DNA of 64,000 bases from Rhizobium sp. BK196 (lineage in GTDB: Bacteria; Pseudomonadota; Alphaproteobacteria; Rhizobiales; Rhizobiaceae), in contig NZ_JACHZB010000003.1 in NCBI RefSeq assembly GCF_014193255.1, forward strand, positions 124,001 to 188,000, in the 5' to 3' direction. Positions 15,727 to 26,001 of this stretch are shown here, in pieces. The notes below the pieces were generated by a model that was not told where the DNA came from, made no database searches, and was given only the letters and a program-made list of their open reading frames with translations. A program made the translations under genes and the position numbers. Each line of letters opens with the position of its first letter. Positions within the stretch are counted from its first letter, which is position 1.

Positions 15727-17565
15727 TTATCGCGCGTTCAAATCGCGTACCGCGCCGCGATCGGCGCTGGTTGCGAAGGCTGCATAGGCCTTGAGCGCAG
15801 TAGAGACGTTGCGCTTGCGCGGCTCGGCCGGATGCCAGCCCTTCTGATCCTGCTCGGCGCGGCGGGCAGCAAGCTCCGCGTCGCTGACACGCAGACTGAT
15901 CTTACGGTTCGGGATATCGATATCGATCATGTCACCCTGACGCACGAGGCCGATCGTGCCACCGTTTGCAGCTTCCGGCGAGGCATGGCCAATCGAGAGA
16001 CCGGAGGTGCCGCCCGAGAAGCGGCCGTCGGTGATCAGCGCGCAAGCCTTGCCGAGGCCTTTCGACTTCAGATAGCTCGTCGGATAGAGCATTTCCTGCA
16101 TGCCCGGGCCGCCCTTCGGACCTTCGTAGCGGATGACGACGACATCGCCGGCGACGACCTCATTGCCGAGGATGCCCTTGACGGCCGCGTCCTGGCTTTC
16201 GAAGACCTTGGCCGGGCCGGAGAACTTCAGGATCGATTCATCGACGCCGGCCGTCTTCACGATGCAGCCGTCAACCGCCAGATTGCCCTTGAGAACTGCC
16301 AAGCCACCATCCTTGGAGAAAGGATGCTCAACCGAACGAATGACGCCGCCGACGCGGTCGGTATCGAGCTCGTCCCAGCGGGCTTCCTGACTGAAGGCGA
16401 CCTGGGTCGGGATGCCGCCGGGAGCCGCACGATAGAACTTGCGGACTGTTTCGCTGTTGGTGCGGGTGATGTCCCAGCGATCGATGGCGTCACCCAGCGT
16501 TTCGGCGTGAACGGTCGGGCAGTCGCGGTTGAGAAGGCCACCCTTATCGAGCTCACCGAGGATCGACATGATGCCGCCGGCGCGATGAACATCTTCCATG
16601 TGAACATCGGACTTGGCCGGCGCAACCTTGGAAAGGCAGGGAACACGGCGCGACAGCGCATCGATGTCGGCCATGGTGAAATCTACCTCACCTTCATGCG
16701 CAGCCGCCAGGATGTGCAGAACGGTGTTGGTGGAGCCGCCCATGGCGATATCGAGCGCCATGGCATTCTCAAAAGCCTGCTTGGAGGCAATCACGCGCGG
16801 CAGGGTCGTCTCATCCTCCTGCTCGTAATAACGACGAGCGAGATCGACGATCAGGTGGCCGGCCTCGACGAAGAGGCGCTTGCGATCGGCGTGCGTTGCA
16901 AGCGTCGAGCCGTTGCCGGGCAGCGACAGGCCGAGGGCTTCGGTCAGGCAGTTCATGGAATTTGCGGTAAACATGCCGGAGCATGAACCGCAGGTCGGAC
17001 AGGCCGAACGTTCGATGACCTTGACGTCTTCATCGGAAATCTTGTCGTCGGCGGCAGCAACCATGGCATCGACGAGATCGAGCGCATGCGTCTTGCCATG
17101 CAGGACGACCTTGCCGGCCTCCATCGGGCCGCCGGAGACGAAGACCGTGGGTATGTTGAGGCGGAGCGACGCCATCAGCATACCGGGGGTGATCTTGTCG
17201 CAGTTGGAGATGCAGACCATCGCGTCGGCACAATGGGCGTTGACCATGTATTCGACGCTGTCGGCGATCAGCTCGCGCGAGGGCAGCGAATAGAGCATGC
17301 CGTCATGGCCCATGGCGATGCCGTCATCGACGGCAATTGTGTTAAACTCCTTGGCAACACCGCCGGCCGCTTCGATCTCACGGGCGACGAGCTGGCCGAG
17401 ATCCTTGAGGTGCACGTGGCCGGGCACGAACTGGGTGAAGGAGTTGACCACGGCGATGATCGGCTTGCCGAAATCCGAATCCTTCATGCCCGTAGCGCGC
17501 CAAAGGCCGCGCGCGCCCGCCATGTTGCGGCCGTGGGTCGTGGTTCTGGAACGGTAAGCTGGCAT
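15727..17565 (-). CDS. ilvD: Dihydroxy-acid dehydratase
   Basis: A 612-residue Fe-S enzyme that dehydrates 2,3-dihydroxy-isovalerate and 2,3-dihydroxy-3-methylvalerate to the keto acids that precede valine, leucine and isoleucine. The motifs [12 protein letters not shown] near 120-132 and [17 protein letters not shown] near 193-209 carry the cluster cysteines, and [22 protein letters not shown] is at the C-terminal domain. The length agrees with E. coli IlvD (616). ATG at 17565 has GAGGAAG upstream; a TTG five codons earlier lies within that site and is less likely. It is a single-gene unit divergent from msrPQ. Confidence 0.97.
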   Translation of the reverse strand: MPAYRSRTTTHGRNMAGARGLWRATGMKDSDFGKPIIAVVNSFTQFVPGHVHLKDLGQLVAREIEAAGGVAKEFNTIAVDDGIAMGHDGMLYSLPSRELIADSVEYMVNAHCADAMVCISNCDKITPGMLMASLRLNIPTVFVSGGPMEAGKVVLHGKTHALDLVDAMVAAADDKISDEDVKVIERSACPTCGSCSGMFTANSMNCLTEALGLSLPGNGSTLATHADRKRLFVEAGHLIVDLARRYYEQEDETTLPRVIASKQAFENAMALDIAMGGSTNTVLHILAAAHEGEVDFTMADIDALSRRVPCLSKVAPAKSDVHMEDVHRAGGIMSILGELDKGGLLNRDCPTVHAETLGDAIDRWDITRTNSETVRKFYRAAPGGIPTQVAFSQEARWDELDTDRVGGVIRSVEHPFSKDGGLAVLKGNLAVDGCIVKTAGVDESILKFSGPAKVFESQDAAVKGILGNEVVAGDVVVIRYEGPKGGPGMQEMLYPTSYLKSKGLGKACALITDGRFSGGTSGLSIGHASPEAANGGTIGLVRQGDMIDIDIPNRKISLRVSDAELAARRAEQDQKGWHPAEPRKRNVSTALKAYAAFATSADRGAVRDLNAR

Positions 17566-17885
17566 CGGTGTCTTCCTCAAATATCCAGGAATTCTCTGGC
17601 GATGCGGGGCGGCAAGGGATTTGCGAAGGCCAGGCAGTCGCTGCTTTTTGGAATTGTCCTAATCCAATCGGCCTGAGCTGTCACTACCGGGAACGCCTAA
17701 AGCGGTACGGGCGGCACCATCAGGCTTATACGGATGCCAGGACACTTTTGTTACGGTCTATTCCATCACGGACGAACACAAAAAATTGGCTTTTCGTCCC
17801 TAAGATTCAAGGCATACACACAGATCAGAAACGCGCTATCTGCGTCCGAAGATTCACGGGTCGCCCCGCCCAGGAGGAATTCGAT
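17566..17885. other. Gene-free divergent region ilvD / msrP
   Basis: This 320-base stretch separates the divergent ilvD and msrP starts and must hold both promoters. I see no long palindrome, no tRNA and no convincing -35/-10 pair. A leader-peptide attenuator of the ilv type (runs of Ile/Val/Leu codons followed by a terminator) is not apparent. The end next to msrP contains the AGGAGG ribosome site. Confidence 0.5.
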
Positions 17886-18833
17886 ATGCCAGCCTATCGT
17901 CCGCCCAAAATCCGCTCCTCGGAGATCACGCCGCGCGAGGTTTACCTGAAGCGCCGGGAATTTCTCGGCGCTGCGACGTTCGGCGCGATGGCGCTCTACG
18001 GCGCCGGCAAGGCGAGTGCTGCGGCGCTTACGACCGTCAAGAGCAAGTACACGGTCGATGACAAGCTGACGCCGATCAAGGACGTCACCACCTACAACAA
18101 CTTCTACGAATTCGGCCTCGACAAGGGTGATCCCGCAGCACTTTCCGGCAAGTTCAAGCCGCTGCCGTGGACTATCAAAGTCGACGGCATGGTCAACAAG
18201 GCCGGCACCTTCGATATCGAGGCGCTGATGAAGGAGTTCCCGATCGAGGAGCGCGTCTATCGCATGCGCTGCGTGGAAGCCTGGTCGATGGTCATTCCGT
18301 GGAACGGCTTTCCGCTCGCCTCGCTTCTCGACAAGGTGGAGCCGCAGGGCAGCGCCAAATATGTCGCCTTCGAGACTGTCGTGCGCCCCGAGGAGATGCC
18401 CGGCCAGGCCGGCCTCTTCCAGTCGCTGAACTGGCCCTATGTCGAGGGCCTGCGCATGGACGAAGCACGCCACCCCCTGACGCTGCTCGCCGTCGGGCTC
18501 TATGGTGAAACGCTGCCGAACCAGAATGGCGCGCCGGTGCGCCTCGTCGTGCCGTGGAAGTATGGTTTCAAGGGCATCAAGTCGATCGTGCGCATCACGC
18601 TCACCGATCAGCAGCCGAAGAACACCTGGCAGGTCACCAACCCGCAGGAATACGGCTTCTATGCCAACGTCAATCCTGCGGTCGACCATCCGCGCTGGAG
18701 CCAGGCGACCGAGCGGCGCATCGGCGAAAGCGGCTTTTTCGGTGCAAGTCGCCACCCGACCCTGCCCTTCAACGGCTATGCAGATGAAGTTGCCAGCCTC
18801 TACGGCGGCATGGATTTGAGGGTGAATTTCTGA
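17886..18833 (+). CDS. msrP: Periplasmic protein-methionine-sulfoxide reductase, molybdopterin subunit
   Basis: A 315-residue Mo-cofactor enzyme (YedY) that repairs oxidised methionines in periplasmic proteins. A twin-arginine signal is present: [20 protein letters not shown], residues 21-40, with Arg23-Arg24. The molybdenum ligand is Cys129 in [11 protein letters not shown], and [12 protein letters not shown] and [12 protein letters not shown] are typical sulfite-oxidase-fold segments. AGGAGGAATTCG precedes the ATG. It lacks a heme or dimerisation domain, so electrons must come from the membrane partner encoded immediately downstream, with a one-base stop/start overlap (TGATG). Confidence 0.95.
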   Translation: MPAYRPPKIRSSEITPREVYLKRREFLGAATFGAMALYGAGKASAAALTTVKSKYTVDDKLTPIKDVTTYNNFYEFGLDKGDPAALSGKFKPLPWTIKVDGMVNKAGTFDIEALMKEFPIEERVYRMRCVEAWSMVIPWNGFPLASLLDKVEPQGSAKYVAFETVVRPEEMPGQAGLFQSLNWPYVEGLRMDEARHPLTLLAVGLYGETLPNQNGAPVRLVVPWKYGFKGIKSIVRITLTDQQPKNTWQVTNPQEYGFYANVNPAVDHPRWSQATERRIGESGFFGASRHPTLPFNGYADEVASLYGGMDLRVNF

Positions 18834-19507
18834 TGACGGGGTTTTCGCTCGCCATTCCGAAACGCTGGCTGCCGGCGTCCGTCTGGCTGCTCTATGTCGT
18901 CGGGCTCGTGCCCGCCGCCTGGTATTTCTATCTCGGCGCGACGGATCAACTCGGTGCCGATCCAGTAAAGACATTCGAGCTTTTTCTCGGCATTTGGACG
19001 ATCCGTTTCCTGATCCTCACGCTTGCCGTCACCCCTGTCCGCGATCTCCTCGGCTGGAATTATCTCCGTTATCGCCGTGCGCTCGGCCTTCTGACCTTCT
19101 ACTACGCACTGATGCATTTCACCGTCTACATGATACTCGATCAGGCGCTGGATATAGCAGCTGTCATCGACGACGTCGTGAAGCGCCCCTTCATTATGTT
19201 CGGCATGGGGGCACTGGCGATGCTGGTGCCGCTCGCCATCACCTCCAACAATTTCTCGATCCGCAGGCTCGGCAAGAACTGGATCTGGCTGCATCGCCTC
19301 ATCTACATCATCGCCGCCTCAGCCGCGCTACACTTCGCACTGTCCACGAAGATCCTCGGCCTCGAACAGTATATCTATGTCGGGTTGATCGTCACGCTGA
19401 TCCTCTATCGCTCCTACAAACCGATCGGGCGGAGCCGGAAGAAGGGGCCAGGACAAGCTCGCGGCGAGCCGTGCCGTGGCTTCATCGGCTTCGTAAAGCC
19501 GCGTTAA
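18833..19507 (+). CDS. msrQ: Heme-binding membrane subunit of MsrPQ
   Basis: A 224-residue integral membrane protein (YedZ, ferric-reductase-like fold) that passes electrons from the quinone pool or flavin reductase to MsrP. About six membrane helices are visible. Heme-ligand histidines fit YYALMHFTVYMILD and WIWLHRLIYIIAASAALHFALS. The motif FLGIWTIRFLILTLAVTPVRD is characteristic of the family. Its start codon overlaps the msrP stop. The C-terminal tail is basic and slightly longer than in E. coli. The gene converges on the DUF2809 gene, with the two stop codons overlapping by three bases. Confidence 0.93.
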   Translation: MTGFSLAIPKRWLPASVWLLYVVGLVPAAWYFYLGATDQLGADPVKTFELFLGIWTIRFLILTLAVTPVRDLLGWNYLRYRRALGLLTFYYALMHFTVYMILDQALDIAAVIDDVVKRPFIMFGMGALAMLVPLAITSNNFSIRRLGKNWIWLHRLIYIIAASAALHFALSTKILGLEQYIYVGLIVTLILYRSYKPIGRSRKKGPGQARGEPCRGFIGFVKPR

Positions 19508-19920
19508 GGCTTCGAGGGCGATAATAGCCTGAACGCCGGGTCAAGCGCACAGGCGGCCGCTATTCCGAAAGCGTATGCGACAATATTCCAGAGCGAGAAT
19601 ATCCGTCCCAACAGCAAGGCGCCGGCGGTCGTCAATCTGAAGGCATCGAGCCAGGGGGTGTGGTAGAGCCGGAAGAGCTCAACGCATATGGCGATAGCGA
19701 ACGCGATGATGGCAATTCCTGCAGGCCGAATTCTCGCGCTGAGGCCTCCAACAGCAAATGCCAGCAGGAAATACACCATCGATCCCCAAAGCAGCGAACC
19801 ACCATATTTGACGATAAAGAAAGGCAGATCGATAGCATAGCCGAACCGCCTGAGTGCTAAACCCAGGACGATGATGACGATCAAAAGCATCAGACGAAGA
19901 CCTTGCGTGCGTTGAATCAT
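19504..19920 (-). CDS. DUF2809 membrane protein
   Basis: A protein of about 138 residues with four hydrophobic segments. The DUF2809 fingerprint is present: LGLALRR near the start, FFIVKYGGSLLWGSMVYFLL, VELFRLYHTPWLDAFRLT and GALLLGRIFSLWNIVAYAFG. Function of the family is unknown. The start is uncertain: ATG 19920 gives the usual family length, while ATG 20001 would add a 27-residue tail and has GGAA upstream. The gene is head-to-head with the DUF817 gene, about 120 bases apart. Confidence 0.8.
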   Translation of the reverse strand: MIQRTQGLRLMLLIVIIVLGLALRRFGYAIDLPFFIVKYGGSLLWGSMVYFLLAFAVGGLSARIRPAGIAIIAFAIAICVELFRLYHTPWLDAFRLTTAGALLLGRIFSLWNIVAYAFGIAAACALDPAFRLLSPSKP

Positions 19921-20038
19921 TTTGCGCAATTCAAATGTTTCCACCACAATCTCAACCGATTTGAGCTGCCTAATGCCGAGAGGTGGGATTATCAACTTCA
20001 TATTGATTCCAGATCAGGTCAGAGGCTCTCGTCACGAC

Positions 20039-20908
20039 ATGCCTAAAGCTGCCGCGCTTCAAAGATTGTTTCCCCGCTTGGACCAGCATTTGATCGACCA
20101 GCCGACCGAGCATCAACGCGACGGCATAGAGCGCTTTTTCATCGAATTCTTTTATTTCGGCATCAAGGAAGCCCGGGCCTGCCTTTTCGCAGGCCTCTTT
20201 TTTCTAGCGATATTCATGGTTCCGCGTGCGGGTGTCATCGGTATCCCGCGCTATGATCTGCTACTGATCATCGCTCTCGCAATCCAGGCGTGGATGGTCT
20301 GGGCAAAGCTGGAGACCATCGACGAATTGAAGGCGATCTCGGTCTTTCATCTGGTTGGGTTTGCGCTCGAGGTCTTCAAAACTTCAGGCAGTATCCAGTC
20401 GTGGAGCTATCCGGATTTCGCCTATACCAAGCTATTTGGCGTCCCGCTTTTTTCAGGCTTCATGTATGCGGCTGTCGGCAGCTATGTCATTCAGGCCTGG
20501 CGCCTTTTCGATCTGCGCGTAAGGCATCATCCATCCTACTGGATGGCAGGGCTTATGGCATTGGCGATCTACGCCAACTTCTTCACCCACCACTATATTG
20601 GCGATTATCGCTGGTACATCGCAGCCTGCACGCTCGGACTTTATGCTCGCACCACCGTCATCTTCAGGCCCTACGACCAGGACCGCAAGATGCCCTTGCT
20701 CGCCGCCTTCGTCCTGATCGGCTTCTTCATCTGGCTTGCGGAGAACATCAGCACATTCTTCGGCGTATGGCGATATCCCAATCAACTCGGAGCATGGTCA
20801 ACCGTCCATATCGGCAAGTGGAGTTCATGGTGCCTGCTGGTGATTATGACCTTTACGATCGTCGCCAATCTCAAGCACATCAAACGGAGCATTCACGTGC
20901 CTGATTGA
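20039..20908 (+). CDS. DUF817 membrane protein
   Basis: A 289-residue membrane protein with seven to eight hydrophobic segments. The DUF817 pattern is clear: FGIKEARACLFAGLFFLAIF near 40-60, AIQAWMVWAKLETIDELK, SWSYPDFAYTKLFGVPLFSG, YANFFTHHYIGDYRW and GFFIWLAENISTFFGVWRYP. Several conserved His and aromatic residues lie in the membrane, but no activity is known for the family. The start ATG at 20039 follows weak sequence; the frame is open further upstream into the promoter region of the DUF2809 gene. It ends before the bidirectional terminator at 20963. Confidence 0.85.
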   Translation: MPKAAALQRLFPRLDQHLIDQPTEHQRDGIERFFIEFFYFGIKEARACLFAGLFFLAIFMVPRAGVIGIPRYDLLLIIALAIQAWMVWAKLETIDELKAISVFHLVGFALEVFKTSGSIQSWSYPDFAYTKLFGVPLFSGFMYAAVGSYVIQAWRLFDLRVRHHPSYWMAGLMALAIYANFFTHHYIGDYRWYIAACTLGLYARTTVIFRPYDQDRKMPLLAAFVLIGFFIWLAENISTFFGVWRYPNQLGAWSTVHIGKWSSWCLLVIMTFTIVANLKHIKRSIHVPD

Positions 20909-20962
20909 ACGATCGGCGATGAACGCTGATCCCGTGCCGGTTCACCGGAACATCACAAACGA

Positions 20963-20989
20963 AAAAGCCGGGCGCAAGACCCGGCTTTT
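20963..20989. terminator. Bidirectional terminator between DUF817 gene and rplQ
   Basis: AAAAGCCGGG (20963-20972) pairs with CCCGGCTTTT (20980-20989) across a 7-base loop. The A/T ends give a U-run on both strands, so it can end both the DUF817 transcript and the long ribosomal alpha-operon transcript that ends with rplQ. Confidence 0.92.
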
Positions 20990-21012
20990 CTGCTTTCCGA
21001 AACCGGAAAATC

Positions 21013-21435
21013 TTATGCAGCGACAGACTGCTCTTCAGCAGCGACGCGGGCCTTGTCGGCTGCGCCCTTCGCATAGGTGTCACGATCAACGAACTCGATG
21101 ACCGCGAGAGCGGCGTTGTCGCCCTGGCGGAAGCCGGCCTTCATGATACGCAGGTAGCCGCCGTTGCGGGTGGCGTAACGCGAAGCGATCGTGTCGAAGA
21201 GCTTCGAAACGACAGCGGCGTCCTTGATCTGCGAGATCGCCTGACGACGAGCGTGCAGGTCGCCACGCTTGCCGAGGGTGACGAGTTTCTCCACGATCGG
21301 ACGGATTTCCTTGGCCTTCGGCAGCGTCGTGACGATCTGCTCATGGGTGATGAGCGAAGCAGCCATGTTGGCAAACATCGCCTTGCGATGGCTTGCGGTT
21401 CTGTTCAGCTTGCGGCCGGCTTTTGCGTGGCGCAT
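21013..21435 (-). CDS. rplQ: 50S ribosomal protein L17
   Basis: A 140-residue L17, starting [17 protein letters not shown] as in all bacteria, with [20 protein letters not shown] in the core. The C-terminus has an alanine/acidic tail ([13 protein letters not shown]) beyond the 127 residues of E. coli, common in alphaproteobacteria. It lines the exit region of the large subunit. AAAGGAG precedes the ATG. It is last in the secY-adk-rpsM-rpsK-rpoA-rplQ unit, 125 bases after rpoA. Confidence 0.98.
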   Translation of the reverse strand: MRHAKAGRKLNRTASHRKAMFANMAASLITHEQIVTTLPKAKEIRPIVEKLVTLGKRGDLHARRQAISQIKDAAVVSKLFDTIASRYATRNGGYLRIMKAGFRQGDNAALAVIEFVDRDTYAKGAADKARVAAEEQSVAA

Positions 21436-21560
21436 TGCTATTCTCCTTTAATGCAGTGCCCTTACTTTGCTACCGGGCCTGCCGTTTCCTGGCACATGCA
21501 GGCGATAGGCCTGCTGTTTGACGGGGAAAGGCAGCCGTGAAGAGCCTGCCTTTTTGGTTC

Positions 21561-22571
21561 TTAATATTGGTCTTCGTAGCGCTTGGCGAGATCTTCGATG
21601 TTCTCGGGCGGCCATGCCGGCACTTCCATGCCGAGGTGCAGGCCCATGGAAGCGAGAACTTCCTTGATTTCGTTCAGCGACTTGCGACCAAAGTTCGGGG
21701 TCCGGAGCATCTCTGCTTCGGTCTTCTGAATGAGGTCGCCGATGTAGACGATATTGTCGTTCTTCAGGCAGTTTGCCGAACGAACGGACAATTCGAGCTC
21801 GTCCACCTTCTTGAGGAGAGCCGGGTTGAAAGCGAGTTCGGTGACTGCTTCCTCTTCGGTTTCCTTCTGCGGTTCGTCGAAGTTGACGAAGACGCCAAGC
21901 TGGTCCTGCAGGATGCGTGCCGCGAAAGCGACGGCATCTTCGCCGGAAATAGAGCCATCGGTTTCGATGGACATGGTCAGCTTGTCGTAGTCGAGAACCT
22001 GTCCTTCGCGGGTATTTTCAACCTTGTAGGACACTTTCTTGACCGGCGAATAGAGGCTGTCCACCGGGATGAGGCCGATCGGAGCATCTTCCGCGCGATT
22101 GCGATCGGCCGGAACATAGCCCTTGCCGTTGTTGACGGTGAACTCCATGCGGATCTCGGCACCCTCGTCAAGCGTGCAGATGACATGCTCGGGGTTGAGG
22201 ATTTCGATATCGCCGACCGTCTGGATGTCGCCAGCCGTTACAACACCCGGACCCTGCTTGCGCACGACCATGCGCTTGGCATCGTCGCCATCCATCTTGA
22301 TGGCGATTTCCTTGATGTTGAGCACGATGTCCGTAACGTCCTCGCGAACGCCCGGGATCGAGGAAAATTCATGCAGCACGCCGTCGATCTGCACGGCCGT
22401 AACAGCGGCACCGCGCAGAGAGGAGAGCAGCACGCGGCGCAGCGCGTTGCCGAGAGTGAGGCCGAAACCGCGCTCAAGCGGCTCTGCAACGAGAGTCGCC
22501 TTGGTGCGCGAGCTCGAAGAGAACTCCACCTTGTTCGGCTTGATCAATTCCTGCCAGTTCTTCTGAATCAT
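21561..22571 (-). CDS. rpoA: RNA polymerase alpha subunit
   Basis: A 336-residue alpha subunit. The N-terminal assembly domain (about 1-235) has [27 protein letters not shown], the dimer and beta/beta' contact region. An acidic linker rich in Glu follows, then the C-terminal domain (about 255-320) with helix-hairpin-helix ending [19 protein letters not shown], which binds UP elements and activators. GGAAGG lies before the ATG. It follows rpsK directly; rpsD, which lies between them in E. coli, is absent here. Confidence 0.98.
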   Translation of the reverse strand: MIQKNWQELIKPNKVEFSSSSRTKATLVAEPLERGFGLTLGNALRRVLLSSLRGAAVTAVQIDGVLHEFSSIPGVREDVTDIVLNIKEIAIKMDGDDAKRMVVRKQGPGVVTAGDIQTVGDIEILNPEHVICTLDEGAEIRMEFTVNNGKGYVPADRNRAEDAPIGLIPVDSLYSPVKKVSYKVENTREGQVLDYDKLTMSIETDGSISGEDAVAFAARILQDQLGVFVNFDEPQKETEEEAVTELAFNPALLKKVDELELSVRSANCLKNDNIVYIGDLIQKTEAEMLRTPNFGRKSLNEIKEVLASMGLHLGMEVPAWPPENIEDLAKRYEDQY

Positions 22572-22668
22572 AATTTTGCCTTCCGTTCGTTGCCACCATC
22601 CAATCGTGGCAACCGAGCTTGAAAACCACCGGGAGCGCCGAGGCGCTCACCAGTGACGATAGCGATGA

Positions 22669-23058
22669 TCAGACGCGGCGCTTCTTGCGCGGACGGCAGC
22701 CATTGTGCGGGATCGGGGTCACGTCGCGGATGGACGTGATCATGAAACCGGCAGCCTGGAGCGCGCGCAGAGCCGATTCACGGCCGGAACCCGGGCCGCA
22801 GACTTCGACTTCCAGCGACTTCATGCCATGTTCCTGAGCCTTCTTGGCACAGTCTTCGGCAGCGATCTGGGCAGCGAACGGGGTCGACTTGCGCGAGCCC
22901 TTGAAGCCCTTGGCGCCAGCAGACGACCAGGCAATCGCATTGCCCTGCGCGTCGGTGATGGTGATCATCGTGTTGTTGAAGGTCGAGTTGACGTGAGCGA
23001 CACCCGACGAGATATTCTTACGCTCGCGACGGCGAACGCGGACGGCTTCCTTAGCCAT
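22669..23058 (-). CDS. rpsK: 30S ribosomal protein S11
   Basis: A 129-residue S11 with [19 protein letters not shown] near the N-terminus, the [11 protein letters not shown] segment and the basic end [13 protein letters not shown]. It sits on the small-subunit platform near the E site and the mRNA exit. AAAGGAATACC precedes the ATG. It is flanked by rpsM (133 bases upstream) and rpoA. Confidence 0.98.
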   Translation of the reverse strand: MAKEAVRVRRRERKNISSGVAHVNSTFNNTMITITDAQGNAIAWSSAGAKGFKGSRKSTPFAAQIAAEDCAKKAQEHGMKSLEVEVCGPGSGRESALRALQAAGFMITSIRDVTPIPHNGCRPRKKRRV

Positions 23059-23191
23059 GGTATTCCTTTCGTTGATCTCTTCACCGCCGTAATCCCAGCG
23101 GCTACACCGGAGCGGCGCCTATATGACTCCGCTCCAAACTCAAAAGAGGCCGGCGCAGACCGCCAGCCTCCTCACTCCGGTCTCCCGGAAA

Positions 23192-23560
23192 TTACTTCTT
23201 CTTACCAGCGATCGCCTTTGCGGGACCCTTGCGGGTACGGGCATTGGTGTGCGTGCGCTGACCACGGACCGGAAGGCCACGACGGTGACGCAGGCCGCGG
23301 TAGCAGCCGAGGTCCATCAGACGCTTGATGTTCATCGCGGTTTCGCGACGAAGATCACCTTCGACCTGATAGTCACGGTCGATGGTTTCGCGGATCTGAA
23401 GGATCTCAGCATCCGTCAGCTGATGAACGCGGCGATCAGCCGGAATACCGACCTTCTCGACGATTTCCTGCGCGAATTTCGATCCAATCCCGTGAATGTA
23501 GGTCAGCGCGATGACGACGCGCTTTGCAGTCGGGATGTTGACGCCAGCGATACGTGCCAC
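23192..23560 (-). CDS. rpsM: 30S ribosomal protein S13
   Basis: A 122-residue S13 beginning (M)[19 protein letters not shown]. The start codon is GTG at 23560, shown by alignment to the invariant ARIAGVNIP start and by GGAGAA nine bases upstream; an earlier in-frame ATG at 23596 would add 12 non-conserved residues. The C-terminal [18 protein letters not shown] tail contacts the P-site tRNA. It sits on the head of the small subunit. A 218-base gap separates it from adk, with rpmJ absent. Confidence 0.96.
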   Translation of the reverse strand: MARIAGVNIPTAKRVVIALTYIHGIGSKFAQEIVEKVGIPADRRVHQLTDAEILQIRETIDRDYQVEGDLRRETAMNIKRLMDLGCYRGLRHRRGLPVRGQRTHTNARTRKGPAKAIAGKKK

Positions 23561-23778
23561 GCCTATTCTCCTTGCATTCCAGTTGCCATCCGGCAATAGG
23601 GCTTCGTTATGCAGCCAGAGGCCGCTCGATTAATTCAGGTTCGTAACATCACAAAACGATCGAACCCGGACTTCCTTCGGGAAATCCGCGCCGATCGCAG
23701 GGAATGTCGCGAGTTGGCGCGGTTTAGCGGAATCAGTGCAAAAAAGCAACCGCTCCCGCAAAGTTTATTTTCAAAGCT

Positions 23779-24429
23779 TTAAAGCTCGGAAAGAATGCGT
23801 TCGATCTCGGTCGTAACCTGATCGATTTCGGCCATGCCATCCACGGACTTCAGTTTGCCCTTGGCATAATAATAGCCGATCAGCGGTGAGGTTTCCTTGT
23901 AGTAGACCTCGAGACGCTTTGTCATGGTCTCGGCATTATCGTCGGGACGACGCTTGAAGTGGGTCGAACCGCACTTATCACAGACGCCTTCCTTGGCCGG
24001 GATCTTGTCCGAGTCGTGATAGACGGTGCCGCACTCGGCGCAGGAGTAACGACCTGCCACGCGGCGGACCAGCTCTTTGTCGTCGACACGGAATTCGATG
24101 ACAACAGAGAGATCGAGACCCTTGGCCTTCAGCATCGCCTCTGTTGCATCTGCCTGCACGAGCGTGCGCGGGAAGCCGTCGAGGATGAAACCGTTGGCGC
24201 AATCGGGCTGATCGATTCGTTCGGAGACGATGGCATTGACAATCTCGTCCGAGACAAGATTTCCGGCGTCCATGACAGCCTTGGCGCGCTTGCCGACTTC
24301 AGTACCGGCCTGAACGGCGGCGCGCAGCATATCACCCGTGGAAAGCTGCGGAATGCCGTGCTTTTCCACGATCCGCTGGGCCTGGGTCCCCTTACCCGCG
24401 CCCGGCGGCCCCAAAAGTATAAGTCTCAT
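23779..24429 (-). CDS. adk: Adenylate kinase (zinc LID type)
   Basis: A 216-residue enzyme for AMP + ATP = 2 ADP. The P-loop GPPGAGKGT is at 7-15, the AMP lid follows TGDMLRAAV, and GFPRT is near 85-89. The long LID domain contains four cysteines, Cys130, Cys133, Cys150 and Cys153 (CAECG and CDKCG), which bind structural zinc as in Gram-positive and many alphaproteobacterial enzymes; E. coli Adk lacks them. Its ATG overlaps the secY stop by four bases, which couples translation. The secY-adk pair is conserved in rhizobia. Confidence 0.97.
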   Translation of the reverse strand: MRLILLGPPGAGKGTQAQRIVEKHGIPQLSTGDMLRAAVQAGTEVGKRAKAVMDAGNLVSDEIVNAIVSERIDQPDCANGFILDGFPRTLVQADATEAMLKAKGLDLSVVIEFRVDDKELVRRVAGRYSCAECGTVYHDSDKIPAKEGVCDKCGSTHFKRRPDDNAETMTKRLEVYYKETSPLIGYYYAKGKLKSVDGMAEIDQVTTEIERILSEL

Positions 24430-25766
24430 CGCCCCCTCTTTCCTCCACGCAGCTTCGATTTTTTGATCAGGCCTTCGTACTGCTGTGCGATCAGGTGGCC
24501 CTGGATCTGTGCCACCGTATCAAGAGTTACGCTAACCACGATCAAAAGCGAAGTCCCACCAAGGGATAATGGGATGCCGGTTTGCGACACCAGAATCTCC
24601 GGCAGAATGCAGACGAAGACGAGATAGATAGCGCCGATCACTGTGATACGGGTCAGCACATAGTCGATATATTCAGCGGTACGGTCGCCCGGACGAATGC
24701 CGGGGATGAAGCCGCCGTGCTTCTTCAGATTGTCGGCAGTGTCCTTCGGATTGAAGACGATGGCCGTATAGAAGAAGGCGAAGAAAGCAATCAGAGCTGC
24801 ATAAAGCACCATGTAGAGCGGCTGGCCATGGCCGAGCGCTGCAACGATGGAGGTCGCCCAGGCGGGCATCGCCGTCGTGCTGGCAAAGCCTGCGAGCGTC
24901 GCCGGCAGAAGCAGCAGCGACGATGCAAAGATAGCCGGGATGACGCCCGAGGTGTTCAGCTTCAGTGGCAGGTGCGAGGTATCGCCCTGGAACATGCGGT
25001 TGCCGACCTGGCGCTTCGGATACTGGATGAGCAGACGGCGCTGTGCACGTTCAACGAAGACGATGACGGCAATGACGGCGATTGCGACGACGATGACGGC
25101 CAGGATGAGCGTCGTCGACAGCGCGCCAGTACGGCCGAGTTCCAGAGTACCGGCAAGAGCGGTCGGAAGACCGGCGGCAATGCCTGCGAAGATGATTAGC
25201 GAAATGCCGTTGCCGATGCCGCGCGAGGTGATCTGCTCACCGAGCCACATCAGGAACATGGTACCGCCGAGTAGCGTCAGAACGGTCGAAATCTTGAAGA
25301 ACCAGCCCGGATCGACGACAAGGCCATTGCCGCTCTCGAGACCGACGGCAATGCCGTAAGCCTGGAGCGCGCCGAGGATGACCGTGCCGTAACGGGTGTA
25401 CTGGTTGATGATCTTGCGGCCCTGCTCACCTTCCTTCTTCAGGTTTTCGAGCGCCGGAACGACTGAGGTCATAAGCTGCACGATGATCGAAGCGGAGATG
25501 TAGGGCATGATGCCGAGGGCGAAGATCGCCATGCGCTGTACGGCGCCGCCCGAGAACATGTTGAAGAGGCCGAGAATGCCTCCTGCCTGGCCCTGGAAGG
25601 CCTGGGCGTATGCCTGCGGATTGAGGCCCGGAAGCGGAATATGGGTACCCAGCCGGTAGACAAGGAGAGCTGCCAGTGTGAACCACAGGCGCTTCTTAAG
25701 ATCCTCGGCTTTGGCGAAGGTCGAAAAATTGAGGTTTGAAGCCAGTTGTTCCGCTGCAGAAGCCAT
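24426..25766 (-). CDS. secY: Preprotein translocase subunit SecY
   Basis: A 446-residue protein with ten membrane helices that forms the Sec channel with SecE (encoded at 53.3 kb) and SecG. Characteristic parts are [10 protein letters not shown] in the first periplasmic loop (plug region), [13 protein letters not shown] in TM2, the cytoplasmic [14 protein letters not shown] segment and the [23 protein letters not shown] loop. The start at [11 protein letters not shown] is preceded by GGAGAAA. A terminator-like hairpin lies between rplO and this gene, so it probably has its own promoter in the 235-base gap. Confidence 0.97.
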   Translation of the reverse strand: MASAAEQLASNLNFSTFAKAEDLKKRLWFTLAALLVYRLGTHIPLPGLNPQAYAQAFQGQAGGILGLFNMFSGGAVQRMAIFALGIMPYISASIIVQLMTSVVPALENLKKEGEQGRKIINQYTRYGTVILGALQAYGIAVGLESGNGLVVDPGWFFKISTVLTLLGGTMFLMWLGEQITSRGIGNGISLIIFAGIAAGLPTALAGTLELGRTGALSTTLILAVIVVAIAVIAVIVFVERAQRRLLIQYPKRQVGNRMFQGDTSHLPLKLNTSGVIPAIFASSLLLLPATLAGFASTTAMPAWATSIVAALGHGQPLYMVLYAALIAFFAFFYTAIVFNPKDTADNLKKHGGFIPGIRPGDRTAEYIDYVLTRITVIGAIYLVFVCILPEILVSQTGIPLSLGGTSLLIVVSVTLDTVAQIQGHLIAQQYEGLIKKSKLRGGKRGR

Positions 25767-25954
25767 GCGTTTCTCCGCGCTACCAATTCCGGGCGCTCTC
25801 GAGTCGGCCGGCACCGGAATCAGTATGAATTTCTTTTAAAAACCGGGCTTCGGACGGATCGCTGGCGCAACCCTATGCCTCACCCTCGTTTTCAGTCTTA
25901 CTGTCTCGACGCGGATGCGTCCAAGCAGGTTTTTGTGAGGCTCACATATGGGAG

Positions 25955-25987
25955 CAAAATCGCCCGGTGTGAAGCACCCCGGGCGAT
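25955..25987 (-). terminator. Terminator-like hairpin between rplO and secY
   Basis: ATCGCCCGG (25959-25967) and CCGGGCGAT (25979-25987) form a perfect 9-bp stem; an inner GTG/CAC pairing extends it. On the minus strand it is followed by TTTTGC. It lies 15 bases after the rplO stop codon and probably ends or attenuates the spc operon before secY. Confidence 0.75.
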
Positions 25988-26001
25988 ATATCATGAGTTT
26001 A

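Noticed and set aside
17568..17885. A longer N-terminus for MsrP
   Set aside because: The extra residues would bury the Tat signal, which must be at the N-terminus; AGGAGGAATTCG precedes 17886.
23561..23778. rpmJ (L36) in the adk-rpsM gap
   Set aside because: No short Cys-rich frame of the L36 type (about 38-41 residues with CxxC) is visible on the minus strand; the gene must be elsewhere.
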